The notes under the pieces were generated by a model. The model saw nothing but the letters and a program-made list of their open reading frames with translations. It was not told the DNA's origin and ran no database searches. Positions 26,906 through 34,927 of a stretch of 64,000 nt of DNA are shown piece after piece (position 1 is the stretch's first letter; every line of letters begins with the position of its first letter). This DNA is from RHKX01 sp963743875 (GTDB lineage: Bacteria > Actinomycetota > Thermoleophilia > Solirubrobacterales > 70-9). The position numbers and the translations under genes are program-made. The DNA is taken from assembly GCA_963743875.1 (NCBI GenBank), contig CAVURM010000001.1:806001-870000 (forward strand). The letters are read 5' to 3'.

Positions 26906-27310
26906 TCAGGAGGGGTCGAGCTCGGCCTCGGCGTTGCGAACGATTCCGTTCCCGGCCTGGAACGCCTCGGTTGCGATCACAACCTGATCGCCCTTGCGTT
27001 CGACCACGGTGCCGGTCACGACGATCTCCTCCTCGGGCACTCCCATACCGCGGAACTGCACGCTGAGGCGCTTGAGGGCTCGGGGATCGCCGCCGGCCGC
27101 CTCGGACTGAGCCCGTGCGACCTGAGCCATCGAGTAGAGGCCGTGAAGGATGTTGCGGGGAAGGCCGACCATCTGCGCGAAGTCGTTGTCGATGTGGATC
27201 GGGTTGAAGTCGCCCGAGGCGCCCGCGTACCGGTGCGGGAGATACTTGTCGGGCGTCACCCGCAGTTCGGGGATCGCGTCACCCACGTTCAGTTCCTTCA
27301 GGTCGGTCAT
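26906..27310 (-). CDS. MaoC-like (R)-specific hydratase, HadB-type
   Basis: A 134-aa hot-dog-fold dehydratase. The hydratase-2 motif is visible as YAGASGDFNPIHIDNDFAQ, with catalytic Asp and His, followed by ILHGLYSMAQVARA. In Actinobacteria such a subunit pairs with a HadA-type partner to dehydrate 3-hydroxyacyl-ACP. The partner gene lies 12 nt upstream. Confidence 0.85.
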   Translation of the reverse strand: MTDLKELNVGDAIPELRVTPDKYLPHRYAGASGDFNPIHIDNDFAQMVGLPRNILHGLYSMAQVARAQSEAAGGDPRALKRLSVQFRGMGVPEEEIVVTGTVVERKGDQVVIATEAFQAGNGIVRNAEAELDPS

Positions 27311-27322
27311 TCCGCTACCTCC

Positions 27323-27763
27323 TCAGACGCCGCGGACGATGTTCGTCCAGGTCGCGCGAACGACCTCGTCGCCGTTCTGGTTGGTCGAGACGGATTCGAA
27401 GACGTAGAAGCCCTTGCCGTCCTTCTCGTAGATCTCGGTCACCTTCGCCTGCGTCGTGATCACATCGCCGGCGCACACCGGCTCGCCCCAGACGAACTCC
27501 TGGCCTCCGTGGACCATGGCGGCGAAGTTGATCCCAACCTCGGGGTCGAGGATCGCCGGGCCGAGCGCGGGAGAGCTGTAGACGACGGCGAACATCGGCG
27601 GAGCGACCACGTCGCGGAACCCAGCGGCCACGGCGGCGTCGCGATCCTGGTGGACGGACTCCGTCTGCCCAACCGCGTTCGCGTACTCGCGCACCTTCTC
27701 CAATCCGACCTCATAGGTCGTCGGCGTGTACTCCTTGCCCACTGCTTCCGCGCTCACCGGCAT
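27323..27763 (-). CDS. FAS1-like MaoC N-terminal dehydratase subunit, HadA-type
   Basis: A 146-aa protein (MPVSAEAVGKEYTPTTYEVGLEKVREYANAVG, then AAGFRDVVAPPMFAVVYSSPALG and VHGGQEFVWGEPVCAGD) matching the non-catalytic HadA-like hot-dog subunit that forms a heterodimer with a HadB-like hydratase. The adjacent gene supplies that partner. A TAGGAT box lies 7 nt before the ATG. Confidence 0.85.
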   Translation of the reverse strand: MPVSAEAVGKEYTPTTYEVGLEKVREYANAVGQTESVHQDRDAAVAAGFRDVVAPPMFAVVYSSPALGPAILDPEVGINFAAMVHGGQEFVWGEPVCAGDVITTQAKVTEIYEKDGKGFYVFESVSTNQNGDEVVRATWTNIVRGV

Positions 27764-27770
27764 GGCCGCG

Positions 27771-27776
27771 ATCCTA
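27771..27776 (-). promoter_or_regulatory. -10 box of leaderless promoter for hadA-hadB type genes
   Basis: TAGGAT on the minus strand, then CGCGGCC and the ATG at 27763 (7-nt spacing). It sits right behind the stop codon of the metallo-hydrolase gene, so the pair can be transcribed independently of it. Confidence 0.5.
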
Positions 27777-27777
27777 T

Positions 27778-28545
27778 TCAGACCCGGCGAATCTGGGAGC
27801 CGCCGGTGATCGTCTCCACGCCGTCGTCGTCAAAGCGCACGAGCGCCTTGTTGCCGCCGTCGTAGTCCGGAGCCCAGAGCAGCAGCGTCGCGTCGCGTCG
27901 GTCCTCGGAGTCGGCCGGGCCGACGGTGCACCGCTCCTCGGTCGGTTCGTCGAGACCCCTCCAGAGTCGGATGAAGGGATTGTTCTCCCACTCCTCGATC
28001 ACGGTCGTGGGCTCCCTGTGGCCGGGATGAAGACGAACATCATTCGGGAGCGCCATCAGCCGGTCCATGACCGAAGCCTTGAGGTCGCCGAGGCCGGTGG
28101 CGCCGGGCGCGCCGGTCCCGCCGACCGTACCCTTGAAGACCACGTCCGCGGTCAGGCAGTCGTCGTCGTTGATCCTCAGCGCCAGATGATCGGCGCAATG
28201 TCCAGGGGTGTGGATCGCCTCGATCCGCAGGTCGCCGGTCTCGAGGACGTCGCCGTGATCGATCGTCTTGGTGACGGCATCCCCGACCAGTTCCTTGCAC
28301 TTGGGGTGCGCCAGAACCGGCGGGTTGCCGAAGCGCTTGGCCAGATCCTCAAGGCCGACCACGTGGTCATAGTGATGGTGGGTGAGCAGGATGTGGGTGA
28401 TCGTCGTCCCCTCCCGCTCGACCCGCTCACAAAGCGGTTCGGTAGCCAGGTTGGAGTCGATCAGGACACCGGTGCCGCCGATCTCGTCGACCGCCAGGTA
28501 GGCGTTGGAGAGCCATTCGGATTGTTCTACTCGCTGAAGGATCAT
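27778..28545 (-). CDS. Metallo-beta-lactamase-fold hydrolase (glyoxalase II-like)
   Basis: A 255-aa MBL-fold hydrolase. Metal ligands: LLTHHHYDHVVG (HxHxDH), HTPGHCADHLALR, DCLTADVVFKGTVGG and RLHPGHREPT. The N-terminus MILQRVEQSEWLSNAYLAVDEIGGTGVLIDSN is typical. The open frame continues 72 codons upstream in low-complexity Pro/Arg/Ser-rich sequence, but a TATTTT box 6 nt before the ATG at 28545 supports that start. The substrate may be a thioester such as an S-acyl-thiol; not determined by sequence. Confidence 0.85.
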   Translation of the reverse strand: MILQRVEQSEWLSNAYLAVDEIGGTGVLIDSNLATEPLCERVEREGTTITHILLTHHHYDHVVGLEDLAKRFGNPPVLAHPKCKELVGDAVTKTIDHGDVLETGDLRIEAIHTPGHCADHLALRINDDDCLTADVVFKGTVGGTGAPGATGLGDLKASVMDRLMALPNDVRLHPGHREPTTVIEEWENNPFIRLWRGLDEPTEERCTVGPADSEDRRDATLLLWAPDYDGGNKALVRFDDDGVETITGGSQIRRV

Positions 28546-28551
28546 TCCCGG

Positions 28552-28557
28552 AAAATA
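28552..28557 (-). promoter_or_regulatory. -10 box of leaderless promoter for the MBL-fold hydrolase
   Basis: TATTTT on the minus strand, then CCGGGA and the ATG at 28545 (6-nt spacing). The upstream region 28546-28982 (437 nt) contains no gene I can support; it holds this promoter, GC-rich sequence, a hairpin at 28795-28831 and a stem-loop element at 28862-28988. Confidence 0.45.
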
Positions 28558-28794
28558 CCCGACCAGGGTGAGCGAACGCTTCGGCGGGCGTCGCCGAGGG
28601 GACGCTGGGAGACCGGGTTCGGTGTGGCCTGTCGAGGGGATCGCCGGTCGGCGTGACCCGGTGAGGGACTCGCCCGGGGGGCGCGGCCCGCGGAGAGACT
28701 CGCCGGACGGCGGGGATGGGTTTGGCTGTGAGGAAGGTAGCTGGGCCGGCGAGGCCTCCACCGTTAGGTGGGATCACCATTGCTGGCGGCTCGG

Positions 28795-28831
28795 TGGCAG
28801 TTCAAGCACCGTATGGGTGCTTTTCCTGCCA
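28795..28831. repeat. Two-tier hairpin with TGGCAG/CTGCCA base
   Basis: TGGCAG (28795-28800) pairs with CTGCCA (28826-28831). Inside, after a TTC/TTC internal loop, AAGCACC (28804-28810) pairs with GGTGCTT (28816-28822). Another TGGCAGATA follows at 28845-28853. Hairpins with the same TGGCAG core occur at 30410-30444 and, as TGCCAGTG, at 50035-50086. It could be a terminator of adh, but on the minus strand no T-run follows. Confidence 0.5.
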
Positions 28832-28861
28832 TCGGGAAGTTCAGTGGCAGATACCGCGCAG

Positions 28862-28988
28862 CCCGACGGAAGCGGAGCCCGCCCCACCAACAACCCGACG
28901 CCCCTGCCGAGCGGCAACACCGCGCCGCCCGACGGAAGCGGACGCGAAGCGGAGCATTCCGTCGGAGTTACTCCGGTCGGAGTTACCC
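28862..28988 (-). repeat. 3'-end stem-loop element, copy at the adh stop
   Basis: On the plus strand: CCGACGGAA (28929-28937), a 19-nt loop (28938-28956), TTCCGTCGG (28957-28965), a perfect 9-bp stem. Before it stands the block ACGCCCCTGCCGAGCGGCAA (28898-28917). After it GGAGTTA occurs twice. Read in the sense of adh, the element begins GGGTAACTCCGA, whose TAA is the adh stop codon. The arm CCGACGGAAGCGGA is repeated at 28863-28876 as a truncated second copy. Copies after obgE share loop and flanks but have different stems. Confidence 0.7.
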
Positions 28989-30095
28989 GAACTCGATCAC
29001 GCTGCGGATGCCGTCCTGGGCCTCCATCAGGTCGAAGCCGCGGTTGACGTCGTCGAGCGTGATCCGATGGGAGATGAACGGATCGACGTCGATCTCTCCC
29101 TGCATGTAGAGGTCGACCAACTTGGGGACGCCCTCGCGGCCCTTGACGCCGCCAAACGACGAGCCCGCGATCCGCCGGCCCGTGATCAGCCAGCGGGGGA
29201 TCACGTCCAGGGTCTCGCCCTTGCCTGCGACCCCGGCGACGGTGCAGAGTCCCCAGGCCATGCGGGCGGCCTCGACGGCCTGTTGCATGACCTTGACGTT
29301 GCCGGTCGCCTCGAAGGTGTAGTCGGCGCCGAAGCCCCCGTCGGTGGTCTCGAGGATGCGCTCGACCGTGTTCTCGTCGGCCTTCATCAGATCGGTCGCG
29401 CCCTGGCCCTTCGCAAGCTCGAGGCGGTCGTCGGAGAGGTCCACGCAGATGATCCGCTCGGCCCCCTGAAGGCGACAACCGGCCACCGCACCGAGGCCGA
29501 CCATGCCGGCTCCAAAAATCACACAGGTTGTTCCAGGCTGGACCTTGGCCGTGTACATCGCCGCCCCGAGGCCGGTGGAGAGCCCGCAGGCGAACAAACA
29601 GGCGGCATCGAGGGGAGCCTCCGGGTCGATCTTGGCAAGCGCGATCTCCGGCATCACCGTGTACTCGGCGAACGTGGAGCAGCCCATGAAGTGGCGGATG
29701 TCCTCTCCTCCGGGCCGCTTCAGGCGTGTCGTGCCGTCGGGAAGGTGGCCAAGGTTCTGCTCGGCGCGGATCGCCATGCAGAGGTTGGTCCGCGGATCGA
29801 CGCAGTGGACGCACTCCCCGCATTGCGGCGAGAACAGCGAGACGACGTGATCGCCCTCGGTGACCGAGGTGACGCCCTCGCCCACCCGCTCGACAACACC
29901 GGCGCCCTCGTGGCCGAGGACGGTCGGCGCATACCCGGACGGATCGACGCCGGAGGCGCTGTACATGTCGGTGTGGCAGACCCCGCACGCGACCAATCGG
30001 ACCAGCACTTCACCGGCCTGCGGCTCCTGCAACTCGAGCTCCTGGACCTCGAGTGGCTGACCGAACTCCTCGAGTACCGCTGCACGCATTCTCAT
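28983..30095 (-). CDS. Zinc-dependent alcohol dehydrogenase, class III-like
   Basis: A 370-aa medium-chain dehydrogenase. Catalytic zinc ligands are in VACGVCHTDMY and GHEGAGVVERVGEGV. The four structural zinc cysteines are in CGECVHCVDPRTNLC. The NAD site is CVIFGAGMVGLGAV. The arrangement resembles class III (formaldehyde/S-hydroxymethyl-thiol) dehydrogenases, including mycothiol-dependent ones. A GGAGGAG ribosome binding site precedes the ATG at 30095. The stop codon is embedded in a stem-loop element. The MBL-fold hydrolase gene downstream could act on the thioester product, which is inference. Confidence 0.88.
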   Translation of the reverse strand: MRMRAAVLEEFGQPLEVQELELQEPQAGEVLVRLVACGVCHTDMYSASGVDPSGYAPTVLGHEGAGVVERVGEGVTSVTEGDHVVSLFSPQCGECVHCVDPRTNLCMAIRAEQNLGHLPDGTTRLKRPGGEDIRHFMGCSTFAEYTVMPEIALAKIDPEAPLDAACLFACGLSTGLGAAMYTAKVQPGTTCVIFGAGMVGLGAVAGCRLQGAERIICVDLSDDRLELAKGQGATDLMKADENTVERILETTDGGFGADYTFEATGNVKVMQQAVEAARMAWGLCTVAGVAGKGETLDVIPRWLITGRRIAGSSFGGVKGREGVPKLVDLYMQGEIDVDPFISHRITLDDVNRGFDLMEAQDGIRSVIEFG

Positions 30096-30172
30096 CTTTC
30101 GAAAACTCCTCCGTAGGGACCGGAGCCGATCCTAATGGGGTCGGGGTCGCTGGTGGCAACCGGGCCCAGGCC

Positions 30173-30358
30173 TCAGCGCGCCCGGGCGGCCTTCAGATCC
30201 CTCTTGGTCGCATCGAGCGAGACGACGTAGCTGCGCTTGCCCACCCGCTCGGCGAGGCCGCGACGCTCCAGCTTCTTCATCGCCGTTGGACAGCGCTTGC
30301 AGCGCGGTCCCGATTTGCAGCACTTCTTCTTCGTCTTGATGGGGCTTCCGTGGGGCAC
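30173..30358 (-). CDS. Small Cys-rich basic protein (61 aa)
   Basis: A 61-aa lysine/arginine-rich protein beginning MPHGSPIKTKKKCCKSGPRCKRCPTAMKKLERRG. The CC-x4-RCKRCP motif holds four cysteines, a possible zinc or nucleic-acid-binding knot; I recall similar short KKCC..PRCKRCP proteins as widespread in Actinobacteria, without known function. A GTG start with a TAGCCT box 8 nt upstream supports it as a real gene. Confidence 0.65.
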   Translation of the reverse strand: MPHGSPIKTKKKCCKSGPRCKRCPTAMKKLERRGLAERVGKRSYVVSLDATKRDLKAARAR

Positions 30359-30366
30359 GGAGGCGG

Positions 30367-30372
30367 AGGCTA
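30367..30372 (-). promoter_or_regulatory. -10 box of leaderless promoter for the 61-aa protein
   Basis: TAGCCT on the minus strand, 8 nt before the GTG at 30358. Confidence 0.4.
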
Positions 30373-30382
30373 GCAGGGCGGG

Positions 30383-30444
30383 TTAGGGAGCCCTAAGGAA
30401 GCTGCCGGTGGCAGATATTGCCTCTCCCTGCGTAGATATCTGCC
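30383..30444. repeat. Paired hairpins downstream of the PAP2 gene
   Basis: GGCAGATAT (30410-30418) pairs with ATATCTGCC (30436-30444) across 17 nt; next to it TTAGGG (30383-30388) pairs with CCCTAA (30391-30396). Both lie between the stop of the PAP2 gene and the promoter of the 61-aa gene. The sequence TATCTGCCAC also occurs in the gap downstream of adh (28845-28854, minus strand). Confidence 0.5.
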
Positions 30445-30475
30445 AGCGACGGCCTGGAGTTCGCCCCATCCCCTA

Positions 30476-31324
30476 CTACGCCTGTCTCGCCTTCCACCTC
30501 GCCCGCGCCCAACGGACGCCGAAGTAGACCGCCACCGCATAGATCCAGCCGAGGAGGATGTCGAAGACGTAGTGCTCGCCGCCGTAGACGAGGGTCCATC
30601 CCATCGCGAGGACGTAGGCGATCCCGAGCACGCGGACCCAGGTGCCGGTTCGCCAGAAGAAGCAGAGCAGCAGCATCGGGAAGGCGGCGTGTAGAGAGGG
30701 AAGCGCGGCGACCGGGTTGTAGAGGGAGTCGCCCTTGTCCCAGATGGCGGCGGCGGGCTGGACGCCGAGCTCGGTCCAGACGCTGCCGGTGACGCGATAG
30801 ACGGGGCCGATCAGACCGTCGTCGCTGGCCATCCAGGGTGGCGCCGCAGGGACGAATGCGTAGGTCAGAAAGGCGGCGATGCTGAGGGTGAGCACCATCG
30901 CCCGGAACTCGAGGAAACGAGGCCTGGCGACGCGCCAGAGAATGGCGGCGGCGACGAAGATCATGAAGTAGTGGGTGAGGTAGACGGCCCAGGAGAAGAG
31001 GTCATACCAGGGGAGTTGGCCGAGGTCGAAGAAGCGCTCCTGCAGCGCGACCGTCGGCACGGAGCCGCCGAAGAGGAACTCGTCGACCCTGATCTGCGGG
31101 AGGAAGTACGGCTCGAACAGGGGGTTGTTGCCGACGAAGCCGCGCAGGAAGTCGTAGGCCAGGAGGATCAGGTAGAACGGCAGCCAGTCGAGGATCACGC
31201 CTTGGGCGAAGCCGCGGATGTCGGCCAGCGAGATGACGAGCAGGCCGACGAGCAGCCAGAGGAAGATCGTCTCGCGGGCCAGAAGCACCCCGGTGAACGA
31301 GATCAGAACGATCGTCGCGATCAC
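30476..31324 (-). CDS. PAP2-superfamily membrane phosphatase/inositolphosphotransferase-like
   Basis: A 282-aa polytopic membrane protein with about six or seven helices. The PAP2 signature is present as ALPSLHAAFPMLLL and GEHYVFDILLGW, with the catalytic His residues. The long middle part (FLRGFVGNNPLFEPYFLPQI, WYDLFSWAVYLTHYF) resembles the inositolphosphotransferase (Aur1/Ipt1-like) subgroup common in Actinobacteria. It starts at a GTG (31324); hydrophobic coding sequence continues upstream to a stop, but no other start codon is available. Confidence 0.8.
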   Translation of the reverse strand: MIATIVLISFTGVLLARETIFLWLLVGLLVISLADIRGFAQGVILDWLPFYLILLAYDFLRGFVGNNPLFEPYFLPQIRVDEFLFGGSVPTVALQERFFDLGQLPWYDLFSWAVYLTHYFMIFVAAAILWRVARPRFLEFRAMVLTLSIAAFLTYAFVPAAPPWMASDDGLIGPVYRVTGSVWTELGVQPAAAIWDKGDSLYNPVAALPSLHAAFPMLLLCFFWRTGTWVRVLGIAYVLAMGWTLVYGGEHYVFDILLGWIYAVAVYFGVRWARARWKARQA

Positions 31325-31500
31325 ATAGGCGGCGAGGCCGATCAGGAGACTGCGACGAGCCGACTTCCGGGCAGGCTCAGGCTCAGGTCGCTCCCGACCT
31401 GGATCCTCGACTATCGCGCCCGACTCCAGGGTTCAGCCCCTCGGCCGGCGACTCGCCTGCCCCGGCGGTTCGCATCGCATCCGGCGTGATGATAGGCCGG

Positions 31501-31830
31501 CTAGTGGCCGAGGCCGAGAACGTCGGGGAGGTTGACGCAACCGGAGACGGGATTGAGCGAGGAGACCTTGCCGTCCCTGGTTACCGTCACCGCCTCCCAG
31601 CAGCCGTAATCGCCGACCGTCGCCCGATAGATCCGGGAATCGCCGTCGGTGCAAAACCAGGAGTTCTCACGGTGATGACAGCCGCCCGGCTTCGACGCAT
31701 CGGCAGAGCGCGCGATCGAGGTCGCGAGGGCCTCGTCGCTGATGCTGAGCACGGTGCCCGGCCGGAGCGTGAGTCCGATCGCCACCGTGGCCACGATTGC
31801 GATCACAAACAGGGTCATGAATTTCGCCAC
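31501..31830 (-). CDS. Secreted or membrane-anchored small protein with four cysteines
   Basis: A 109-aa protein with an N-terminal hydrophobic helix (MTLFVIAIVATVAIGLTL) acting as signal peptide or anchor. The exported part contains Cys residues in GGCHHRENSWFCTDG, DYGCWEAV and SGCVNLPD, probably two disulfides, and a GDSRIYRATVGDYGCWEAV segment recalling small extracellular domains. No family assigned. GTG start; TAGCCT box 6 nt upstream. Confidence 0.65.
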   Translation of the reverse strand: MAKFMTLFVIAIVATVAIGLTLRPGTVLSISDEALATSIARSADASKPGGCHHRENSWFCTDGDSRIYRATVGDYGCWEAVTVTRDGKVSSLNPVSGCVNLPDVLGLGH

Positions 31831-31836
31831 ACCGGC

Positions 31837-31842
31837 AGGCTA
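31837..31842 (-). promoter_or_regulatory. -10 box of leaderless promoter for the 109-aa protein
   Basis: TAGCCT on the minus strand, then GCCGGT and the GTG at 31830 (6-nt spacing). Confidence 0.45.
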
Positions 31843-31904
31843 GGCGGATCGCGCACGCCCAGCGGCAACTTTCGTTGCGTGGGAAGGACTTTGCGAAAAA
31901 GGCT

Positions 31905-32973
31905 CTAGGCCGCGGGGCTGGGGCCGCGGGGCTCGCCGACCCAGTCGTCGAGCTGCTGCCAATTCTCGTAGAGCCATGTGATCTGTCCCCTCGCGATCGT
32001 CGGGTACCTCGGTCGCCGGGCAGCGCCAGAGGCGGATCGCGATCGTTCTGCCGACGAGACCACCCGACCAGATGTCGCTGATCGTCTCGAAGCCGTCGAA
32101 GCCAACGTGTGCGCAGAAGACGACATCGATCCCGGCGGTTTCCTCCAAGAGAGCAAGTGGCCCGCCGAGCCGCGGCGGCAGCAGGTTCTGCAGGCGATCA
32201 GCGAGCGGGGCGATCTCGGGCTGCGAGGCGGCGATCTTCTCCTTCGCCCGGGCGAGCTTTGCGTCGGTGTGCCTGGTGCCCTCCGGGTAGATCAGAATCC
32301 CCTCTCCCTCACCGAGGTCGTCGGCGAGCGCACGCAGGCGGTCGACCTCCCCCTCCGTGTCGCCGGACGCCCGCCGAATGAAGTTGGTCGGAACCCAGCG
32401 GCCGGCGATGTCGATCGTCGGAATCATCTGCAGCTCGCGCTTGATCACGTACCGGAGCCCGAGGCCGTGAGCATGGGCGAGCACCGCGTCCGGAACCGCG
32501 TTGTCGATGATGCTGGCGTGGCGGATCATGACGACGACCGGCCCCGGTCCGGCGAGCTCGAGATCCTCGACCTCGAAGCGCAGGCTGAACAGGACACGGA
32601 TACCGGCGAGGTGGCTGCGGGCCCAGTGAATCCGCAGGTTGTAGATGCCGAGGCGCCGGCGCTCCGAATCGCCGCCGAACGGCCCACCGGACCGGATCCA
32701 GATCCACAAGACACCCAGCAGAGCCTGCATCTCGCCGAACAGGAACCACCAAAGGAAGGCGGCCAGGCGGAGGCCGACCCAGGGCTTGCGACGGGTGACC
32801 CAGAGGAACGTGTCGACGATCGCCGCGCCGATCAGCAGGACCGGCAACAACAGGGTCACGAGGATGAACGCAAGGACCTCGAGGGGAATTCCCCGCAGCC
32901 TTCGCACCAGCCTCTGCCGCTTCGAGCCCTGATCGGGAAAAAGCGGCCCGAGACCGATCCGTGTCACCCGCAT
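31905..32973 (-). CDS. PlsC-like 1-acylglycerol-3-phosphate acyltransferase, frameshifted near the end
   Basis: A membrane acyltransferase of about 355 aa for phospholipid synthesis. N-terminal helices (VLAFILVTLLLPVLLIGAAI, AFLWWFLFGEMQALLGVLW) precede the acyltransferase domain with the H-x4-D motif in RHASIID and YPEGTRHT. The first frame reads to DDREG and then goes into basic, low-complexity sequence. Removing the extra base at 31986 continues instead as QITWLYENWQQLDDWVGEPRG and stops at 31905, the plausible natural end. If the indel is real, the protein ends at 31840 with an aberrant tail. TAGGCT box 6 nt before the ATG. Confidence 0.82.
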
Positions 32974-32979
32974 GGGCCG

Positions 32980-32985
32980 AGCCTA
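32980..32985 (-). promoter_or_regulatory. -10 box of leaderless promoter for the acyltransferase
   Basis: TAGGCT on the minus strand, then CGGCCC and the ATG at 32973 (6-nt spacing). Confidence 0.5.
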
Positions 32986-33061
32986 CGCGGACCAGGCGAT
33001 CAGCGGGCCTGCGGCACGGATCGTGTAGCCATGGACTTCAAGATCCGGGCCACCAGGCTGG

Positions 33062-34873
33062 TCAGTCGTCGTCGCCCAGGGTCAGGACGGCCAGGAAGGC
33101 CTCCTGGGGGACCTCGACCGAGCCGACCTGCTTCATCCGCTTCTTGCCCTTCTTCTGCTTGTCGAGCAACTTGTTCTTGCGGGTGACGTCGCCGCCGTAG
33201 AGCTTGGCAGTGACGTCCTTGCGGACGGCCTTCACGGTTTCCCGAGCCAGCACCCGGGAGCCGATCGCGGCCTGGACCGGAACGTCGAACTGCTGACGCG
33301 GGATGGTCTTGCGCAGGCGGGAGACGAGCTTCTTCCCCTGCTCGAAGGCGCTGTCGCGGTGGCAGATGATCGACAGCGCGTCGACCGGCTCACCGGCGAG
33401 CAGCACGTCGAGCTTGACCAGATCACCCGGCCGGTTCGGCAGCGGCTCGTAGTCCGAAGACGCGTATCCGCGAGTGCCCGACTTGAGGGCGTCGTAGAAG
33501 TCGAGGACGATCTCGCCGAGCGGCAGATCGTAGTGGATCTGGACCCGTTCGGGACTCAGATAGTGCATGTCGACATGGGCGCCGCGGCGGGACTGGCACA
33601 GCTCCATCACCGCACCGACGTACTCCTTCGGACAGATCAGCGAGGCGCGGATGTAGGGCTCGCTGATCGAGTCGATGAAGCCGGGATCGGGCAGGGCCGT
33701 GGGGCTGTGGACCTCGATGACCTCGCCGTTCGTCCTGGTGACGGCGTAGCTCACGTTCGGCGTCGTCGCCAACAGCTCGAGGCCATACTCGCGCTCCAGC
33801 CGCTCGCGGACGATGTCCATGTGCAGCAACCCGAGGAACCCGCAGCGGAAGCCGAATCCGAGCGCCTCCGAGGTCTCCGGCTCCCAGGTGAGCGCGGCGT
33901 CGTTGAGCGCGAGCTTCTCGAGCGCATCGCGGAGGTCGTCGTAGCGGTCCGTGTCGAGTGGGAACAGGCCGCAGAAGACAACCGGCTGAACCTCGCGGTA
34001 ACCGGCGAGCGGCTCGGTGGCCGGATTGAGCCGAGAGGTCAGGGTGTCGCCGACCCGGAGCTTGGCCACGTCCTTGAGCCCGGTGATCACGTATCCCACC
34101 TCGCCCGCCTCCAGGCCGGCGACGGCGGTCATCTGCGGCCGGAAGAAGCCGAGGTCGTCGATCTCGGCCTCGGTGCCGTTCTGCATGGCGCGGATCTTGT
34201 CGTGCTTGCGAATGCTGCCGTCGATCATCCGGATGTAGGCGATCACGCCGCGGTACTGGTCGAACTCGGAGTCGAAGATCAGCGCCCTCGGCTCGGCGTC
34301 GGGCTCGCCCTTGGGCGGGGGGACGCGAGCGACGATCGCCTCCAGCACCTTGTCGACCCCCATACCGGTCTTCGCCGAGATGTGGATCGCGTCCTCGGGA
34401 TCGGTTCCGAGGAGATCGGCGATCTCATCTGCGACCCGCTCGGGCTCCGCACCGGGCAGGTCCACCTTGTTGAGAATCGGGATCAGCTCGAGGCCGGCGT
34501 CGATCGCCGCGTAGGTGTTGGCAACCGTCTGCGCCTCGACCCCCTGAGCGGCGTCGACGACGAGCAACGCGCCCTCGCAGGCGGCTAGCGAGCGCGAGAC
34601 CTCATAGGAGAAATCGACGTGCCCGGGCGTATCGATGAGGTGCAGGTGATAGACCTCGCCGTCGGGGGCCGCGTACTCGACCCGCACCGCCTGAGCCTTG
34701 ATCGTGATGCCGCGCTCGCGCTCGAGGTCCATCGAGTCGAGCAGCTGCGAGCGCATGTCGCGCGGGTCGACGGCACCCGTGATCTCGAGGATCCGATCGG
34801 CCAGGGTCGATTTCCCATGGTCGATGTGGGCGATGATCGAAAAGTTGCGGATCTTGTCCATTGCGGAGGGCAT
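33062..34873 (-). CDS. lepA: Elongation factor 4 (LepA)
   Basis: A 603-aa translational GTPase acting in ribosome assembly and translocation quality control. G1 is IAHIDHGKSTLADRI, G3 DTPGHVDF and G4 NKVDLPGA; the LepA-specific C-terminal domain ends KLYGGDVTRKNKLLDKQKKGKKRMK and a short acidic tail. Length is standard. It lies 54 nt after murJ on the same strand. Confidence 0.97.
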   Translation of the reverse strand: MPSAMDKIRNFSIIAHIDHGKSTLADRILEITGAVDPRDMRSQLLDSMDLERERGITIKAQAVRVEYAAPDGEVYHLHLIDTPGHVDFSYEVSRSLAACEGALLVVDAAQGVEAQTVANTYAAIDAGLELIPILNKVDLPGAEPERVADEIADLLGTDPEDAIHISAKTGMGVDKVLEAIVARVPPPKGEPDAEPRALIFDSEFDQYRGVIAYIRMIDGSIRKHDKIRAMQNGTEAEIDDLGFFRPQMTAVAGLEAGEVGYVITGLKDVAKLRVGDTLTSRLNPATEPLAGYREVQPVVFCGLFPLDTDRYDDLRDALEKLALNDAALTWEPETSEALGFGFRCGFLGLLHMDIVRERLEREYGLELLATTPNVSYAVTRTNGEVIEVHSPTALPDPGFIDSISEPYIRASLICPKEYVGAVMELCQSRRGAHVDMHYLSPERVQIHYDLPLGEIVLDFYDALKSGTRGYASSDYEPLPNRPGDLVKLDVLLAGEPVDALSIICHRDSAFEQGKKLVSRLRKTIPRQQFDVPVQAAIGSRVLARETVKAVRKDVTAKLYGGDVTRKNKLLDKQKKGKKRMKQVGSVEVPQEAFLAVLTLGDDD

Positions 34874-34927
34874 ATGAGGGTTCGGGCCGAGTCGATGACG
34901 GCCGCGGACCGCAGAAGGGTAGAGCGC

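Noticed and set aside
28546..28761. A 72-residue N-terminal extension of the MBL-fold protein
   Set aside because: Low-complexity Pro/Arg/Ser sequence, no signal peptide, and a TATTTT box 6 nt before the inner ATG favours the shorter protein.
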